Positions 55,100 to 63,912 of a stretch of 64,000 nucleotides of DNA are shown here, in pieces; position 1 is the stretch's first letter; each line of letters starts with the position of its first letter. A program made the translations under genes and the position numbers. Below the pieces are notes generated by a model. It did not search any database and was not told where the DNA came from. It was given only the letters and a program-made list of their open reading frames with translations. The stretch comes from Egbenema bharatensis (lineage in GTDB: Bacteria; Cyanobacteriota; Cyanobacteriia; Elainellales; Elainellaceae). The stretch lies in NCBI RefSeq assembly GCF_048077055.1, contig NZ_CP182236.1, forward strand, positions 5,580,001 to 5,644,000, in the 5' to 3' direction.

Positions 55100-55306
55100 T
55101 CAGACTGTGATCGCTTCCGCTTCACGCCGGGCAGCAGGCAGGCTTCGCACTAAGGGAATCACCGATCGCCCAAATTCAGGAAGCTCATCAGCGAAATGCA
55201 GGAATGAACAAAGGATTAAATCTACGCCCACTTCGTAGTATTGTCGAATGCGATCGGCAATTAACTCTGGTGGTCCGATCAGTCCTGTTTTATGGCGAGA
55301 CTAATG
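55100..55306 (-). pseudogene. C-terminal fragment of an SfnG-like gene
   Basis: About 66 codons matching the end of SfnG (KTGLIGPPELIADRIRQYYE, FADELPEFGRSVIPLV) to a TGA at 55100. No start or front half exists. It begins exactly where the DszA-type gene ends, as if left by a deletion. Confidence 0.75.
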
Positions 55307-56671
55307 GGCAACTCCAACCAGTTCAGCCTGTTTCTGATAGGGCGTTAAATTGGCTTTGCCCAATCCCAAATGATCACGGAGGGTCTTGCCCGTGTACTCT
55401 TGACGGAATAAACCTCGTCGCTGAAGTTCCGGAACAACCAGATCCACAAATTCTTCAAATGCGCCAGGAAGGTATGCCGGAGAAATGATAAAACCATCCG
55501 CCTCGCCGTTCTTAAAGCTTTCCTCTAGCTGATCGGCAATCTGGGTTGGCGTGCCAACGATATGGGGCAACAAAATCCCCTCGGCGTAGAGCCGTCCAAT
55601 ATCCCGCAGGGTCAGTCCCTCCTTTTTACTCAGCCGGAGGGCAACCTCAAATAGCCCTTTAATGCCGCCCACTTCCACATCTTTAACAGGTTCATCCAGG
55701 GGATGTTGTGAGAAGTCATAGTCCATGTGGCTGGAGAGAGTGATGAGTCCTGCGATCGGATCAACCAGTTCATTGTGCAACGCTTGTTTCTCACGGGCGA
55801 TCGCCTCAGTTTCACCGATGAACGGAATCACCGCCGGAAAGATTTTGACATCATCCGGGTTACGTCCATAGTTAACTGTACGAGACTTAACATCATCGTA
55901 GTAGGCTTTACGTCCGTCAGGCGTTGGATCAATTTCAAAGATAATCTCTGCCCAGCGGGCAGCAAACTCTTTCCCTCGATTCGATGAACCCGCCTGCATG
56001 ATAGCGGGACGACCCTGGGGCGATCGCGGCACGGTTAATGGCCCACGCGACTTGTACCAGCGTCCCTCATGGTTAATATGCTGCACCTTAGTGGGATCAG
56101 CAAACAGTCCAGTGTCCTTGTCCAGCACCAGAGCATCTTCCTTCCAGCTATCCCAGAGCTTGTAGGTCAGTTCGACAAACTCATCGGCACGATCGTAGCG
56201 ATTTTCGTGTTCCAGGTGTGCCTCCAGCCCAAAATTGTAGGCTTCGCCGATGTTGTGAGAGGTGACAACATTCCAGGCAATCCGCCCCTTAGAGAGGTGA
56301 TCTAGCGTGGCAAAGGCTCGTGCTAGTTCGTAGGGAGAATAGTAGGTCGTTGAACGGGTAATTCCCAGCCCAATATACTCTGTGGCGACTGCCATCGTTG
56401 CCACCACATAGGCCGGATCAATCAAAATCGCCCCTTGAGTCCCCCGCCTCAACGTTTCCTCAATACTGTTGCCATAGCGGTGAGGCACAGCCAGGGCATC
56501 GGCAAAAAATACATAGTCAAACTTGCCCCGTTCCAGCGTTCGTCCCAGGTGTTGATAGAACTCAGGCGTTAAAAAGCTGAGATCGTTTTCAGGATGCTTC
56601 CATGAAGGATGACTGTGGGTGAGATGAGATGCAATTAAGAACCCAGCTAAGTGGAACTGTTTTTGTGACAT
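55301..56671 (-). CDS. DszA/NtaA-family monooxygenase
   Basis: 456 residues, typical length. FMN-dependent LLM enzyme of the NtaA/SnaA/DszA group: LERGKFDYVFFADAL, LDHLSKGRIAWNVVTSHN, RYDRADEFVELTYKLWDSW, PAIMQAGSSNRGKEFAARWAE. DszA opens dibenzothiophene sulfone; NtaA acts on nitrilotriacetate. The flanking SfnB/DszC genes favour an organosulfur role. GAGGAATATCAA precedes the ATG. Last intact gene of a run under palindrome copy 10. Confidence 0.85.
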   Translation of the reverse strand: MSQKQFHLAGFLIASHLTHSHPSWKHPENDLSFLTPEFYQHLGRTLERGKFDYVFFADALAVPHRYGNSIEETLRRGTQGAILIDPAYVVATMAVATEYIGLGITRSTTYYSPYELARAFATLDHLSKGRIAWNVVTSHNIGEAYNFGLEAHLEHENRYDRADEFVELTYKLWDSWKEDALVLDKDTGLFADPTKVQHINHEGRWYKSRGPLTVPRSPQGRPAIMQAGSSNRGKEFAARWAEIIFEIDPTPDGRKAYYDDVKSRTVNYGRNPDDVKIFPAVIPFIGETEAIAREKQALHNELVDPIAGLITLSSHMDYDFSQHPLDEPVKDVEVGGIKGLFEVALRLSKKEGLTLRDIGRLYAEGILLPHIVGTPTQIADQLEESFKNGEADGFIISPAYLPGAFEEFVDLVVPELQRRGLFRQEYTGKTLRDHLGLGKANLTPYQKQAELVGVAH

Positions 56672-56801
56672 TTGATATTCCTCAAATTTTCAAAAAACTT
56701 TCAAACGATGTAACCGCGATCGTGGGTTCTGCTCATTGCAACTTGGGATCGTCGAGCAATCGTCGATCAAACGACCTGTGCTACCGTTTTAACTCTTTAA
56801 C

Positions 56802-56830
56802 TGGGCGGGCAAGATGCCCACCCCACAAGA
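56802..56830 (+). repeat. GGGCGGG-type hairpin repeat
   Basis: GGGCGGGCAAGATGCCCACCC then CCACAAGA, between the dszC-like and dszA-like genes. The best-preserved copy of this family. Confidence 0.7.
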
Positions 56831-56852
56831 AGTTCAGGTAATTAAATTACAT

Positions 56853-58040
56853 CTATGTGTATAAGGTGAACACTGGAATTTGCTCATTCAGTGTCCAATT
56901 CCCAACTTCGTAAACCTTGTATGCTACAGGATCATGCAGTGTGTGCGTCCGAACGTTGCGCCAGAATCGATCGAAGCGATATTTAGAGGCTGCTGCACGG
57001 GTTCCCGTCACCTCAAAAATCTTGCTGGTCACTTCCAATGCCACACGGGTTGTAAAGACCTTCGCGGTGGCGATCGTGACAGCCGTTGTGCCTCGTTCTG
57101 CTTCGGTCAGTTGTTCACCTTGATCCCAGGCAGATTGCAAAACCGTAGCCACCTGATCGGCATGGCTAGTTGCAACTGTTAGGTCAACCCAAAGATTGCC
57201 ATACTGCTCAATGATTTAGGGATCTTGGGTTGCTGTTTCCGCTGGCGAAAAGATCCACGGGCGAGTTTGGGTTTGGGTATACTGTTTGGCGGCTTCAAAG
57301 GCTCCCAGGGCAATTCCCAGGTAGAAATTGACAAAGACACTTTGAATCAATAGCGTGACTAGCGTTGAAAAGGGGCGAGGATGTGCCTGGGAATCCGGAT
57401 CGCCCAGGACTTCATCTCGGTAAATTAAAACCTTGTGGAACTCGACGCTGCCGCTGTTGGTTTGGCGTTGCCCAATGTAATCCCAATCGTCATTTAAGAC
57501 CACCCCCTCTCGATCGCTGGGGACGATCGCAAACAGCACATTACCCAAATCCTGACGAATTCCAGCAACGACAATTACATCTGAATTTCTGGCTCCGGTG
57601 GAGAAATTTTTGATTCCCTCAAGGTGAAAATTCTCCCCGTCTGGAGTAAAGGTGAGATCTGGGTCACGAGGGTTCACCGAGTCTCCCCAATACCAGTGAT
57701 TTTGGGCACTTTGGCTGTAAAAACGCTGCTGCTGTTCAGCCGTACCAAATAGCTGAGGCATGGCTGCGTTCACGTAGTGATAACCCAATAGCTGCGCCAG
57801 GGAACCATCGGTTTTAGCAATCTCCCGGATCACCTTCAAGGCAGTAATCCAGTCGGCCCCTTGTCCGCCATATTCTGAAGGCAGCGTTAAATTAAACAAC
57901 CCACTGTCGCGCAGTTGTTGGAGTGGCTCAACGGGTGAACCGCCCTGAATATCCCGTTCGATCGCCGTTTCAGCAAACGTTTGAGCGAGGGATTTGGCGA
58001 TCGCTAGATGATCAATTGATGAACGAAGTGTTGAAACCAT
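56853..58040 (-). pseudogene. DszC-like flavin monooxygenase with in-frame TAA
   Basis: The front half (57219-58040, MVSTLRSSIDHLAIAK... TATQDP) and the back half (from IIEQYGNLWVDLTVA to VFTLYT) are in one frame. They are separated only by a TAA at 57216-57218. Relatives usually have Tyr there, so a TAC/TAT to TAA change is likely. The whole would be about 395 residues of acyl-CoA dehydrogenase type (LPSEYGGQGADW, SLAQLLGYHYVNAAMP, DDWDYIGQRQTNSGSVEF, VRTHTLHDPVAYKVYE). It lies between an intact SfnB and DszA gene. Confidence 0.78.
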
Positions 58041-58105
58041 AGGTGAAAGGTACTCCCACTCAGTTTGTACGAGAAACAGAATGATTTCAGATAGCCAAAT
58101 CGGAT

Positions 58106-59311
58106 TTAGAAGGCTCCATGACGAGGAGGATTGACCCCATTGAGGTAGTAATTGCCAATACCGTGATATTTCCAGCGCACTGGATCATGGAGGGTGTGGG
58201 TACGGGCATTGCGCCAATGGCGGTTGTAGTTAAACTGCTCCAGGGTCGATCGAGTGCCCGTCAATTCAAAAAACTGGTTGGTAATCGAAATCGCCGCTTC
58301 GTCAGTCAGGGCCTTTGCTTCCGCTACGGCAATTGAAGCTTCTACGGCACTGGCTTCTGTGCGCTCAACCAGAGCCTGATCGATGAATTCTCCCGATCGC
58401 CGTAACAGAGCTTCTGCGGCATGGAGTTTCACCGTTAATTGCCCAACGGTGTAAATCAGCAAGGGATCTTCGTATCCCTGTTCGACACCACTATCAACCC
58501 AGGGGCGCGTATGCTGCCGTACAAACTCCAGACAATCCTTCAGCGCAGCGTGGGCAATGCCAATATCAACCGCAGCGTGCATAATTTGGGCGATCGCCCC
58601 CATCGTAGTTTGCTGTTCAAAGGCGAGGTAGTGCCGCAAAATTTGATGTTCTGTTACCGCTATATTGTTCAGAATGGTTGTGCCGCTTGCTGTTGTCCGC
58701 TGTCCAAAGCTTGACCAGTCATCAATTACCGTCAGCCCTTCTGTTTGGCGATCGACAAACACAACAACGACATGGTTTTCATCATCTAAAGCGACTACTG
58801 GCACAACATCGGCGAACAACGCTCCCGTTGAATAGAACTTTTGACCATTCAGAACATAGCTTGTCCCTTGTTGCACCACGCGAGTTTTAAACGCAGTTGC
58901 CGTCTTGGTTCCCACTTCACAGAAGGCATTACCAAATCGTTGACCCGCCAAAACCCGCTGGAAATAATCTTGCTTTTGGGCTTCGGTACCGCTTAGGCGC
59001 AGGGCTTCCACCATGTAGAAATGATTTTGAGGGATTTGCCCCAAGCTGGAATCTCCAGCCGACAAGGTGGCAATCACTTCTGCCAGGGTGACATTGGAAA
59101 CCGATGCTCCACCATACTCAGTTGGAACGGTGATTGCCAAAAGCCCACTGGCAGAGAGTTGTTCAATCTCTGCATAAGGAAGGAGCCGATCGCGATCGCG
59201 TTCTGCGGACTCCCGCGCAAATTCAGCCGCAAGCTGTTGAGCAACCTCGATCGCTTCTCGATCGTTAGTAATGATATGAACCTGGCGATCCCTTGTCGGC
59301 GCACTAACCAT
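58106..59311 (-). CDS. sfnB: SfnB/DszC-family flavoprotein, second copy
   Basis: 401 residues, closely related to the protein at 45987-47201 (VPTEYGGASVSNVTLAEV, SSLGQIPQNHFYMVEAL, FGQRTTASGTTIL, RHWRNARTHTLHDPVRWKY). First gene of the run sfnB, broken dszC, dszA. Palindrome copy 10 lies 102 bp upstream. Confidence 0.86.
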   Translation of the reverse strand: MVSAPTRDRQVHIITNDREAIEVAQQLAAEFARESAERDRDRLLPYAEIEQLSASGLLAITVPTEYGGASVSNVTLAEVIATLSAGDSSLGQIPQNHFYMVEALRLSGTEAQKQDYFQRVLAGQRFGNAFCEVGTKTATAFKTRVVQQGTSYVLNGQKFYSTGALFADVVPVVALDDENHVVVVFVDRQTEGLTVIDDWSSFGQRTTASGTTILNNIAVTEHQILRHYLAFEQQTTMGAIAQIMHAAVDIGIAHAALKDCLEFVRQHTRPWVDSGVEQGYEDPLLIYTVGQLTVKLHAAEALLRRSGEFIDQALVERTEASAVEASIAVAEAKALTDEAAISITNQFFELTGTRSTLEQFNYNRHWRNARTHTLHDPVRWKYHGIGNYYLNGVNPPRHGAF

Positions 59312-59413
59312 ATTTTTCCCTGATGATGGTGTCTTGACTTAGAACCTGCGAAATCTGATCCGTAGCTCGTTTCAGCGCTCCCATCAAATCTTTTCCGGTC
59401 AAATCGATCTAAT

Positions 59414-59441
59414 CTACTGTAAATCTACCGATATGCCGTAT
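59414..59441. promoter_or_regulatory. Sulfur-island palindrome, copy 10 (sfnB-dszC-dszA)
   Basis: Arms CTACTGTAA and ATGCCGTAT around ATCTACCGAT, 102 bp upstream of the second sfnB. Confidence 0.7.
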
Positions 59442-59541
59442 TTTATAGTCGAAAGTATTGCACACCCGATTGGAGAAAGCAAGATACGATGACACCCTTT
59501 CCAGCTTAAGTTTGGGTTAGCTGACAAACTTGCAGGGTGCG

Positions 59542-60294
59542 CTACACTTCCACCACCGATCGCCCTTCCTCCGAAAGATCCAGATAGCGCAGCAAAGTCT
59601 CTTTCCAGTGCTGAAAGCTGGATTCTGTTCGCTTGCGAGGACGAGGGAGGGGGATTTCTAGTTCCTGATGAATGTGTCCTGGATGTCCCTGCATGACGAT
59701 AATCCGATCGCTCAACACTAACGCCTCTTCGACATCGTGGGTGACTAAAATCACGGTGGGACGATCGTATTCCCAGATTTGCAACACATGATCTTGTAAC
59801 TGCTCTCGCGTGAAGGCATCCAATGCGCTGAACGGTTCATCCAACAACAGAATGGAGGGCTGAGTGACTAAGGCGCGGGCAATGGCGGTGCGTTGCGCCA
59901 TCCCCCCTGAAAGCTGCCGGGGTAATGCCTGGGAAAATTGGGTTAAGCCCACTCGTTCCAGGAGCAGGTTCGATCGCCTTTGTCGCTCTGGTTTTGGTAA
60001 ATGCGCCAAGCCAAACTGCACGTTGCGTTCTACCGTCAGCCAGGGCATCAGGCGGGGTTCCTGGAAGATAATCCCGACCTTGGGATGGGGAGCCGTAATC
60101 AGTTCATTGTCGATCGTGACATATCCTGAGGAAGGCGCATCCAATCCGGCAATGAGCCGCAGCAGGGTACTTTTGCCACAACCGCTCGTTCCAATAATGC
60201 TGACAATTTCTCCTTCCTTCACCTGTAGGTTAACTGACTCCAGTGCCAGGAAGCCATTGCGAAATTGCTTGTAAACGTTCTCCAAATGCAGCAT
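59542..60294 (-). CDS. ssuB: Sulfonate ABC transporter, ATP-binding subunit
   Basis: 250 residues from the ATG at 60294, preceded by GGAAG. Walker A GTSGCGKST (35-43), the signature LSGGMAQRTAIARAL and Walker B ILLLDEPFSALD are intact. It powers import of aliphatic sulfonates through the permease encoded just upstream. Last gene of ssuA-ssuC-ssuB. Confidence 0.9.
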   Translation of the reverse strand: MLHLENVYKQFRNGFLALESVNLQVKEGEIVSIIGTSGCGKSTLLRLIAGLDAPSSGYVTIDNELITAPHPKVGIIFQEPRLMPWLTVERNVQFGLAHLPKPERQRRSNLLLERVGLTQFSQALPRQLSGGMAQRTAIARALVTQPSILLLDEPFSALDAFTREQLQDHVLQIWEYDRPTVILVTHDVEEALVLSDRIIVMQGHPGHIHQELEIPLPRPRKRTESSFQHWKETLLRYLDLSEEGRSVVEV

Positions 60295-60308
60295 AAATTC
60301 TTCCTCGC

Positions 60309-61157
60309 TCAACCTTGTGTCCCGTGGGAATCTTGCCAACTGAGAAAATGGTTTCCAACCGTAGCCAGCAGCATATCCGTCAGCTTACCGACGATCGCAA
60401 ATAGCAATAGGCTGGCAAGAATCAAATTCGGTCGTCCAGTGGTTTGACCATCAATGAGCAGAAACCCTAACCCTCGACTGGCTCCCATTAGCTCCGCTGC
60501 CACCACAAACATCCAGCCCAGGCTCAACCCATTCCGCAAACCGACGATGTAAGACGGTAAGGTGGCGGGCAGGAAAATTCGCTGAATCAGTTGCAAACTG
60601 CTGAATCGATAAACCTTACCTACTTCTACCAGCTTGCGATCGACTCCTTGAACTCCGCTCATTAGATTGAGATAAACCGGAAAAAAGACCCCCACTGCAA
60701 TCAAAGAAACTTTAGAAGATTCCTGGATTCCCATCCACAAAATGAACAGAGGAACCCATGCCAGAGAGGGAATATTGCGTAAGGCTTGCAGCAAGGGATC
60801 GAGATAGTTGTAGATATTACGAGAATACCCCGTTAAGGCTCCCAGAACGGTAGCAAAAATACTGCCGATCGCAAATCCAATGATCACTCGATACAGCGTT
60901 GCCCCGACGTGGCGAACTAACGCTCCGGTGACTGCTAGATTCCAGATGGTTTCTAATACGCGGGTGGGGGCAGGGAGAAGGTTAGGGGGAAAGAACCCCA
61001 TTCGGGACAGAATCTCCCATAGCACCAGAAGAATTGCTGGCAGGATGAATCCTTTAAGCCACTTTAAGTGGGGCGATCGACGCTTGGATTGAGAACGTTG
61101 TGAAAACGACGACGAGATGGAATTAGAAGTATATTCCGGAGCTGATGGGACACTCAT
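60309..61157 (-). CDS. ssuC: Sulfonate ABC transporter, permease
   Basis: 282 residues with about six membrane helices. The cytoplasmic EAA-type loop (ALRNIPSLAWVPLFILWMG) docks the ATPase. A long charged N terminus (HLKW before the first helix) is present. It lies 11 bp after ssuA and 14 bp before ssuB, so one operon is clear. Confidence 0.9.
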   Translation of the reverse strand: MSVPSAPEYTSNSISSSFSQRSQSKRRSPHLKWLKGFILPAILLVLWEILSRMGFFPPNLLPAPTRVLETIWNLAVTGALVRHVGATLYRVIIGFAIGSIFATVLGALTGYSRNIYNYLDPLLQALRNIPSLAWVPLFILWMGIQESSKVSLIAVGVFFPVYLNLMSGVQGVDRKLVEVGKVYRFSSLQLIQRIFLPATLPSYIVGLRNGLSLGWMFVVAAELMGASRGLGFLLIDGQTTGRPNLILASLLLFAIVGKLTDMLLATVGNHFLSWQDSHGTQG

Positions 61158-61168
61158 GGTTGCCTAAT

Positions 61169-62206
61169 CTACTGCCTTGCAACTTGTTCAATGTATTGCG
61201 AATCAATTAAATCATCGACCACAGCCTGCACATCAATTGACTGGGGAATCACGTCACTCTTCTTCAGCACGTCCCCAGCCGCCACAATCACTTGCTTTTG
61301 GTCTGCACCAATCACGTATTGTGATAGATCAGTCCGCTCTAGCTGCTTTGCTGCCACTGCCTCGGTAAGATTGGATTCCTCGACCAGAATCTGGCGCAAT
61401 TCGTCGGGATTATCAACTGCCCACTGCCGACCCCGTTCGTACACTTCCAGTACCCGCTCTACGTAGTCTGGATACTGTTCTGCAAAGGCTTCCCGCACGT
61501 TCAGCACCCCAAAGCTGTTGAAGTTCGGCTCTCGAAAAAAGAGGCGCGATCCACTTTCTAGCTCGGTGGTTGCCATGATCGGATCCAACCCTGCCCAAGC
61601 ATCCACATCACCCGTTTCCAGAGCTGTTTTACCATCGGCATGTTGCAGGGGAACCAGTTCAATGTCCTGTTCACTCAAGCCATTTTGATCCAAGGCTCGC
61701 AGCAAAAAGATAAAGGGATCAGTGCCTCGTGTCGCGGCAACCCGTTTACCCTTGAGATCAGCAACGCTTCGGATATCGGAATTTGCCGTCGTCACCAGAG
61801 CCGCCCATTCCGGTCTGGAATAAACGTAAACTGCCTTGATCGGATTACCGTTTGCCTTGCCAATCAGTGATGCGGCTCCTGCGGTCGAACCAAAGTCAAG
61901 ACTACGACTATTCAACAACTCCAGGGCTTTGTTGCTCCCCTGGCTCAATGTCCATTCGACATTCACCTGATCATTCGCTAGTTCTTCCTCCAACCATCCC
62001 TTCTCTCGCAAAACCAGGCTGACGGGATTGTAATAGGCATAATCCAACCGAATCACATCAGGACGATCGGCTGCCGTGGTAGACGTGCCTGTGCAACTGC
62101 TGAGAATCGAGAAAGAGAAAATGACGGCGATCGCCACTAACCACGTCGGAAACCGCCATCGTTTCAGGAAGCGCGATCGATTTGCCAATCTAAGCTGTTT
62201 ACCCAT
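61169..62206 (-). CDS. ssuA: Sulfonate ABC transporter, lipid-anchored binding protein
   Basis: 345 residues from the ATG at 62206. A lipoprotein signal (hydrophobic AIAVIFSFSIL, then lipobox LSSC) precedes a SsuA/TauA-type binding domain (DYAYYNPVSLVLREKGW, SLDFGSTAGAASLIGKANG, LKGKRVAATRGTDPFIF). The mature chain has just one Met and one Cys (the lipid-bearing one). First gene of ssuACB. Palindrome copy 11 begins 53 bp upstream. Confidence 0.9.
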   Translation of the reverse strand: MGKQLRLANRSRFLKRWRFPTWLVAIAVIFSFSILSSCTGTSTTAADRPDVIRLDYAYYNPVSLVLREKGWLEEELANDQVNVEWTLSQGSNKALELLNSRSLDFGSTAGAASLIGKANGNPIKAVYVYSRPEWAALVTTANSDIRSVADLKGKRVAATRGTDPFIFLLRALDQNGLSEQDIELVPLQHADGKTALETGDVDAWAGLDPIMATTELESGSRLFFREPNFNSFGVLNVREAFAEQYPDYVERVLEVYERGRQWAVDNPDELRQILVEESNLTEAVAAKQLERTDLSQYVIGADQKQVIVAAGDVLKKSDVIPQSIDVQAVVDDLIDSQYIEQVARQ

Positions 62207-62259
62207 ACTATTCCTCACCTACCTGACTGCTGTAGAGACAAGTTAAAATCGCTCTTATA

Positions 62260-62287
62260 ATACGGTAAATTGGTAGAGTTACCGTAT
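62260..62287. promoter_or_regulatory. Sulfur-island palindrome, copy 11 (ssuACB / GNAT)
   Basis: Perfect arms ATACGGTAA and TTACCGTAT around ATTGGTAGAG, midway between the divergent ssuA and acetyltransferase genes, about 55 bp from each start. Confidence 0.8.
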
Positions 62288-62357
62288 TTGTTTTAAGCAG
62301 TATCCCACACGGTAGGATAAAAGGCAACAGGACAACGGATAAATGAAGGATAAGGAG

Positions 62358-62783
62358 ATGATTCGATCGGCTGAGTTGAGGGACGCAAACGCTTTGCATG
62401 AGCTCCTGGAGCAGTTGGGATACTCCACGGAATTAAGTCAGATTGAGAAATTTCTACTGAAGGAAAACGACCTGGCAACGACTGCTGTTTACGTGTATGA
62501 GTTGTCAGATAGGGCGATCGGCTTTATTTCCCTCACTCGGTATTTTTACTTCCCAGCAATGCAAAACGTGATGCGGATTACTGCATTCTGTGTTGATGCC
62601 GAACATCGAAATTTGGGGATTGGTGGTCAACTACTCAGTTTTGCTGAACATCTAGCAATTGATTTCGGCGATGCATTGATTGAGATTTCCTGTTCCCTGG
62701 AGCGTCAACAAGCCCATCGATTCTACTTGAAACAGGGATATTCTCAGCAGTCCTATAGATTTGTCAAACGTTTTGTATTGTAG
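62358..62783 (+). CDS. GNAT-family acetyltransferase
   Basis: 141 residues from the ATG at 62358; an ATG at 62343 is also in frame. The acetyl-CoA site pattern is VDAEHRNLGIGGQLL, and the C-terminal ALIEISCSLERQQAHRFYLKQGY completes a GNAT fold. It probably acetylates a small amine or thiol. Divergent from ssuA with the palindrome between. The substrate is unknown. Confidence 0.8.
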   Translation: MIRSAELRDANALHELLEQLGYSTELSQIEKFLLKENDLATTAVYVYELSDRAIGFISLTRYFYFPAMQNVMRITAFCVDAEHRNLGIGGQLLSFAEHLAIDFGDALIEISCSLERQQAHRFYLKQGYSQQSYRFVKRFVL

Positions 62784-62835
62784 GCTGAAAAATTGCATCG
62801 ACTGCGTTGATCGATACACAAGATACATAAATCAT

Positions 62836-63912
62836 CTAATCATTGATACTGACCAACCTTGGCAGGCGATCGACTAGATCTAATCGCACTCGCGGTATGA
62901 TCTCTGCGGCAAATCGTTCAATTTCAGGAGCCATTGGCTGAAATTGCAGCATGAAGGTTTCAATCCCGGCAGAGGCAAAATCAGCAATTCGTCTGGCGAC
63001 TGTATCATAGCTGCCAACGAATCCGGCTGCGGTTCCGCCATTTGTCCCAATGCCCGGATATTGCGCCATCTGTTTAAACATGACCACCTCAGTATCAACC
63101 CCTTTCATTAGCTCCGATCGATCGTCCTGGGCAGCATAGACACTCAACTGTTGAAACACCTCTTGGGCTTCAGCGTCCGTGGAACGGGCAATGACAAAAG
63201 CAGACAGAGCAAACCGCAGGGGGTGATGCTGTTTACGGGGATATTGCTTCACCGCAGCGATCGTTTTTCGTACCTGCTCAAGGGGGCGACCATTGAGAAA
63301 AAACACATCTGCCGCTTGTATGGCTAATGCCCTGGCAGGTTCAGATTCGCCGCCTAAATAAATGCGGGGATGGGGTTGGGCGATCGATCGAGGTAGCAAA
63401 TTGAGATTCGTGATCTGAAAATAGTTTCCCTCAAAGGTGATGCGCTCTCCGCTCCAGAGGGATTTCACGACCTGCAACCATTCCGCTGAATATTGATATC
63501 GCTCCTCATGGAGCAGAAACGGAATCCCCGATTTTTCCAATTCTGGTTTAAACCAGGCACTAACTAAGTTAATGGCAAATCGTCCCTGACTAATGGCATC
63601 AATGCCCAGTGCCATCTTTGCCAACACTGCTGGATGAAACAGTAAAGGCTTCACCGCCGCAATAATTTCGATCGTACTGGTGGCTTCTGCCAGAGCTGCT
63701 GCCGCTGTCCAGGTTTCTAGCTGATCTAGATTTGGATCTCTGGGATTGAGCAAGTGTTCTGCAATCAGGCTAGTTGTGAATCCATAGCGTTCTGCTAACA
63801 GCAACAGCGACTTTGCACGGGAGTAGCTGGCATCGCACGGTTCGTGGGGATGGTGCATTGCCCCCCAATTGCCATACACAGGAATCCAAATACCATAACG
63901 GGGTTCTGACAT
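62836..63912 (-). CDS. LLM-family flavin monooxygenase (intact copy)
   Basis: 358 residues from the ATG at 63912 (MSEPRYGIWIP); the upstream in-frame GTG is less likely. SsuD/SfnG relative: WTAAAALAEATSTIEI, SQGRFAINLVSAWFKPEL, ERYQYSAEWLQVV, IYLGGESEPARALA. It is the full-length relative of the deleted gene at 36077-36556. It is convergent with the acetyltransferase gene. Confidence 0.85.
   Translation of the reverse strand: MSEPRYGIWIPVYGNWGAMHHPHEPCDASYSRAKSLLLLAERYGFTTSLIAEHLLNPRDPNLDQLETWTAAAALAEATSTIEIIAAVKPLLFHPAVLAKMALGIDAISQGRFAINLVSAWFKPELEKSGIPFLLHEERYQYSAEWLQVVKSLWSGERITFEGNYFQITNLNLLPRSIAQPHPRIYLGGESEPARALAIQAADVFFLNGRPLEQVRKTIAAVKQYPRKQHHPLRFALSAFVIARSTDAEAQEVFQQLSVYAAQDDRSELMKGVDTEVVMFKQMAQYPGIGTNGGTAAGFVGSYDTVARRIADFASAGIETFMLQFQPMAPEIERFAAEIIPRVRLDLVDRLPRLVSIND

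Noticed and set aside
17411..62287. Palindromes as NtcA sites (GTA-N8-TAC)
   Set aside because: The GTA and TAC in the arms are 12 bp apart, not 8, and the arms extend further than an NtcA box.
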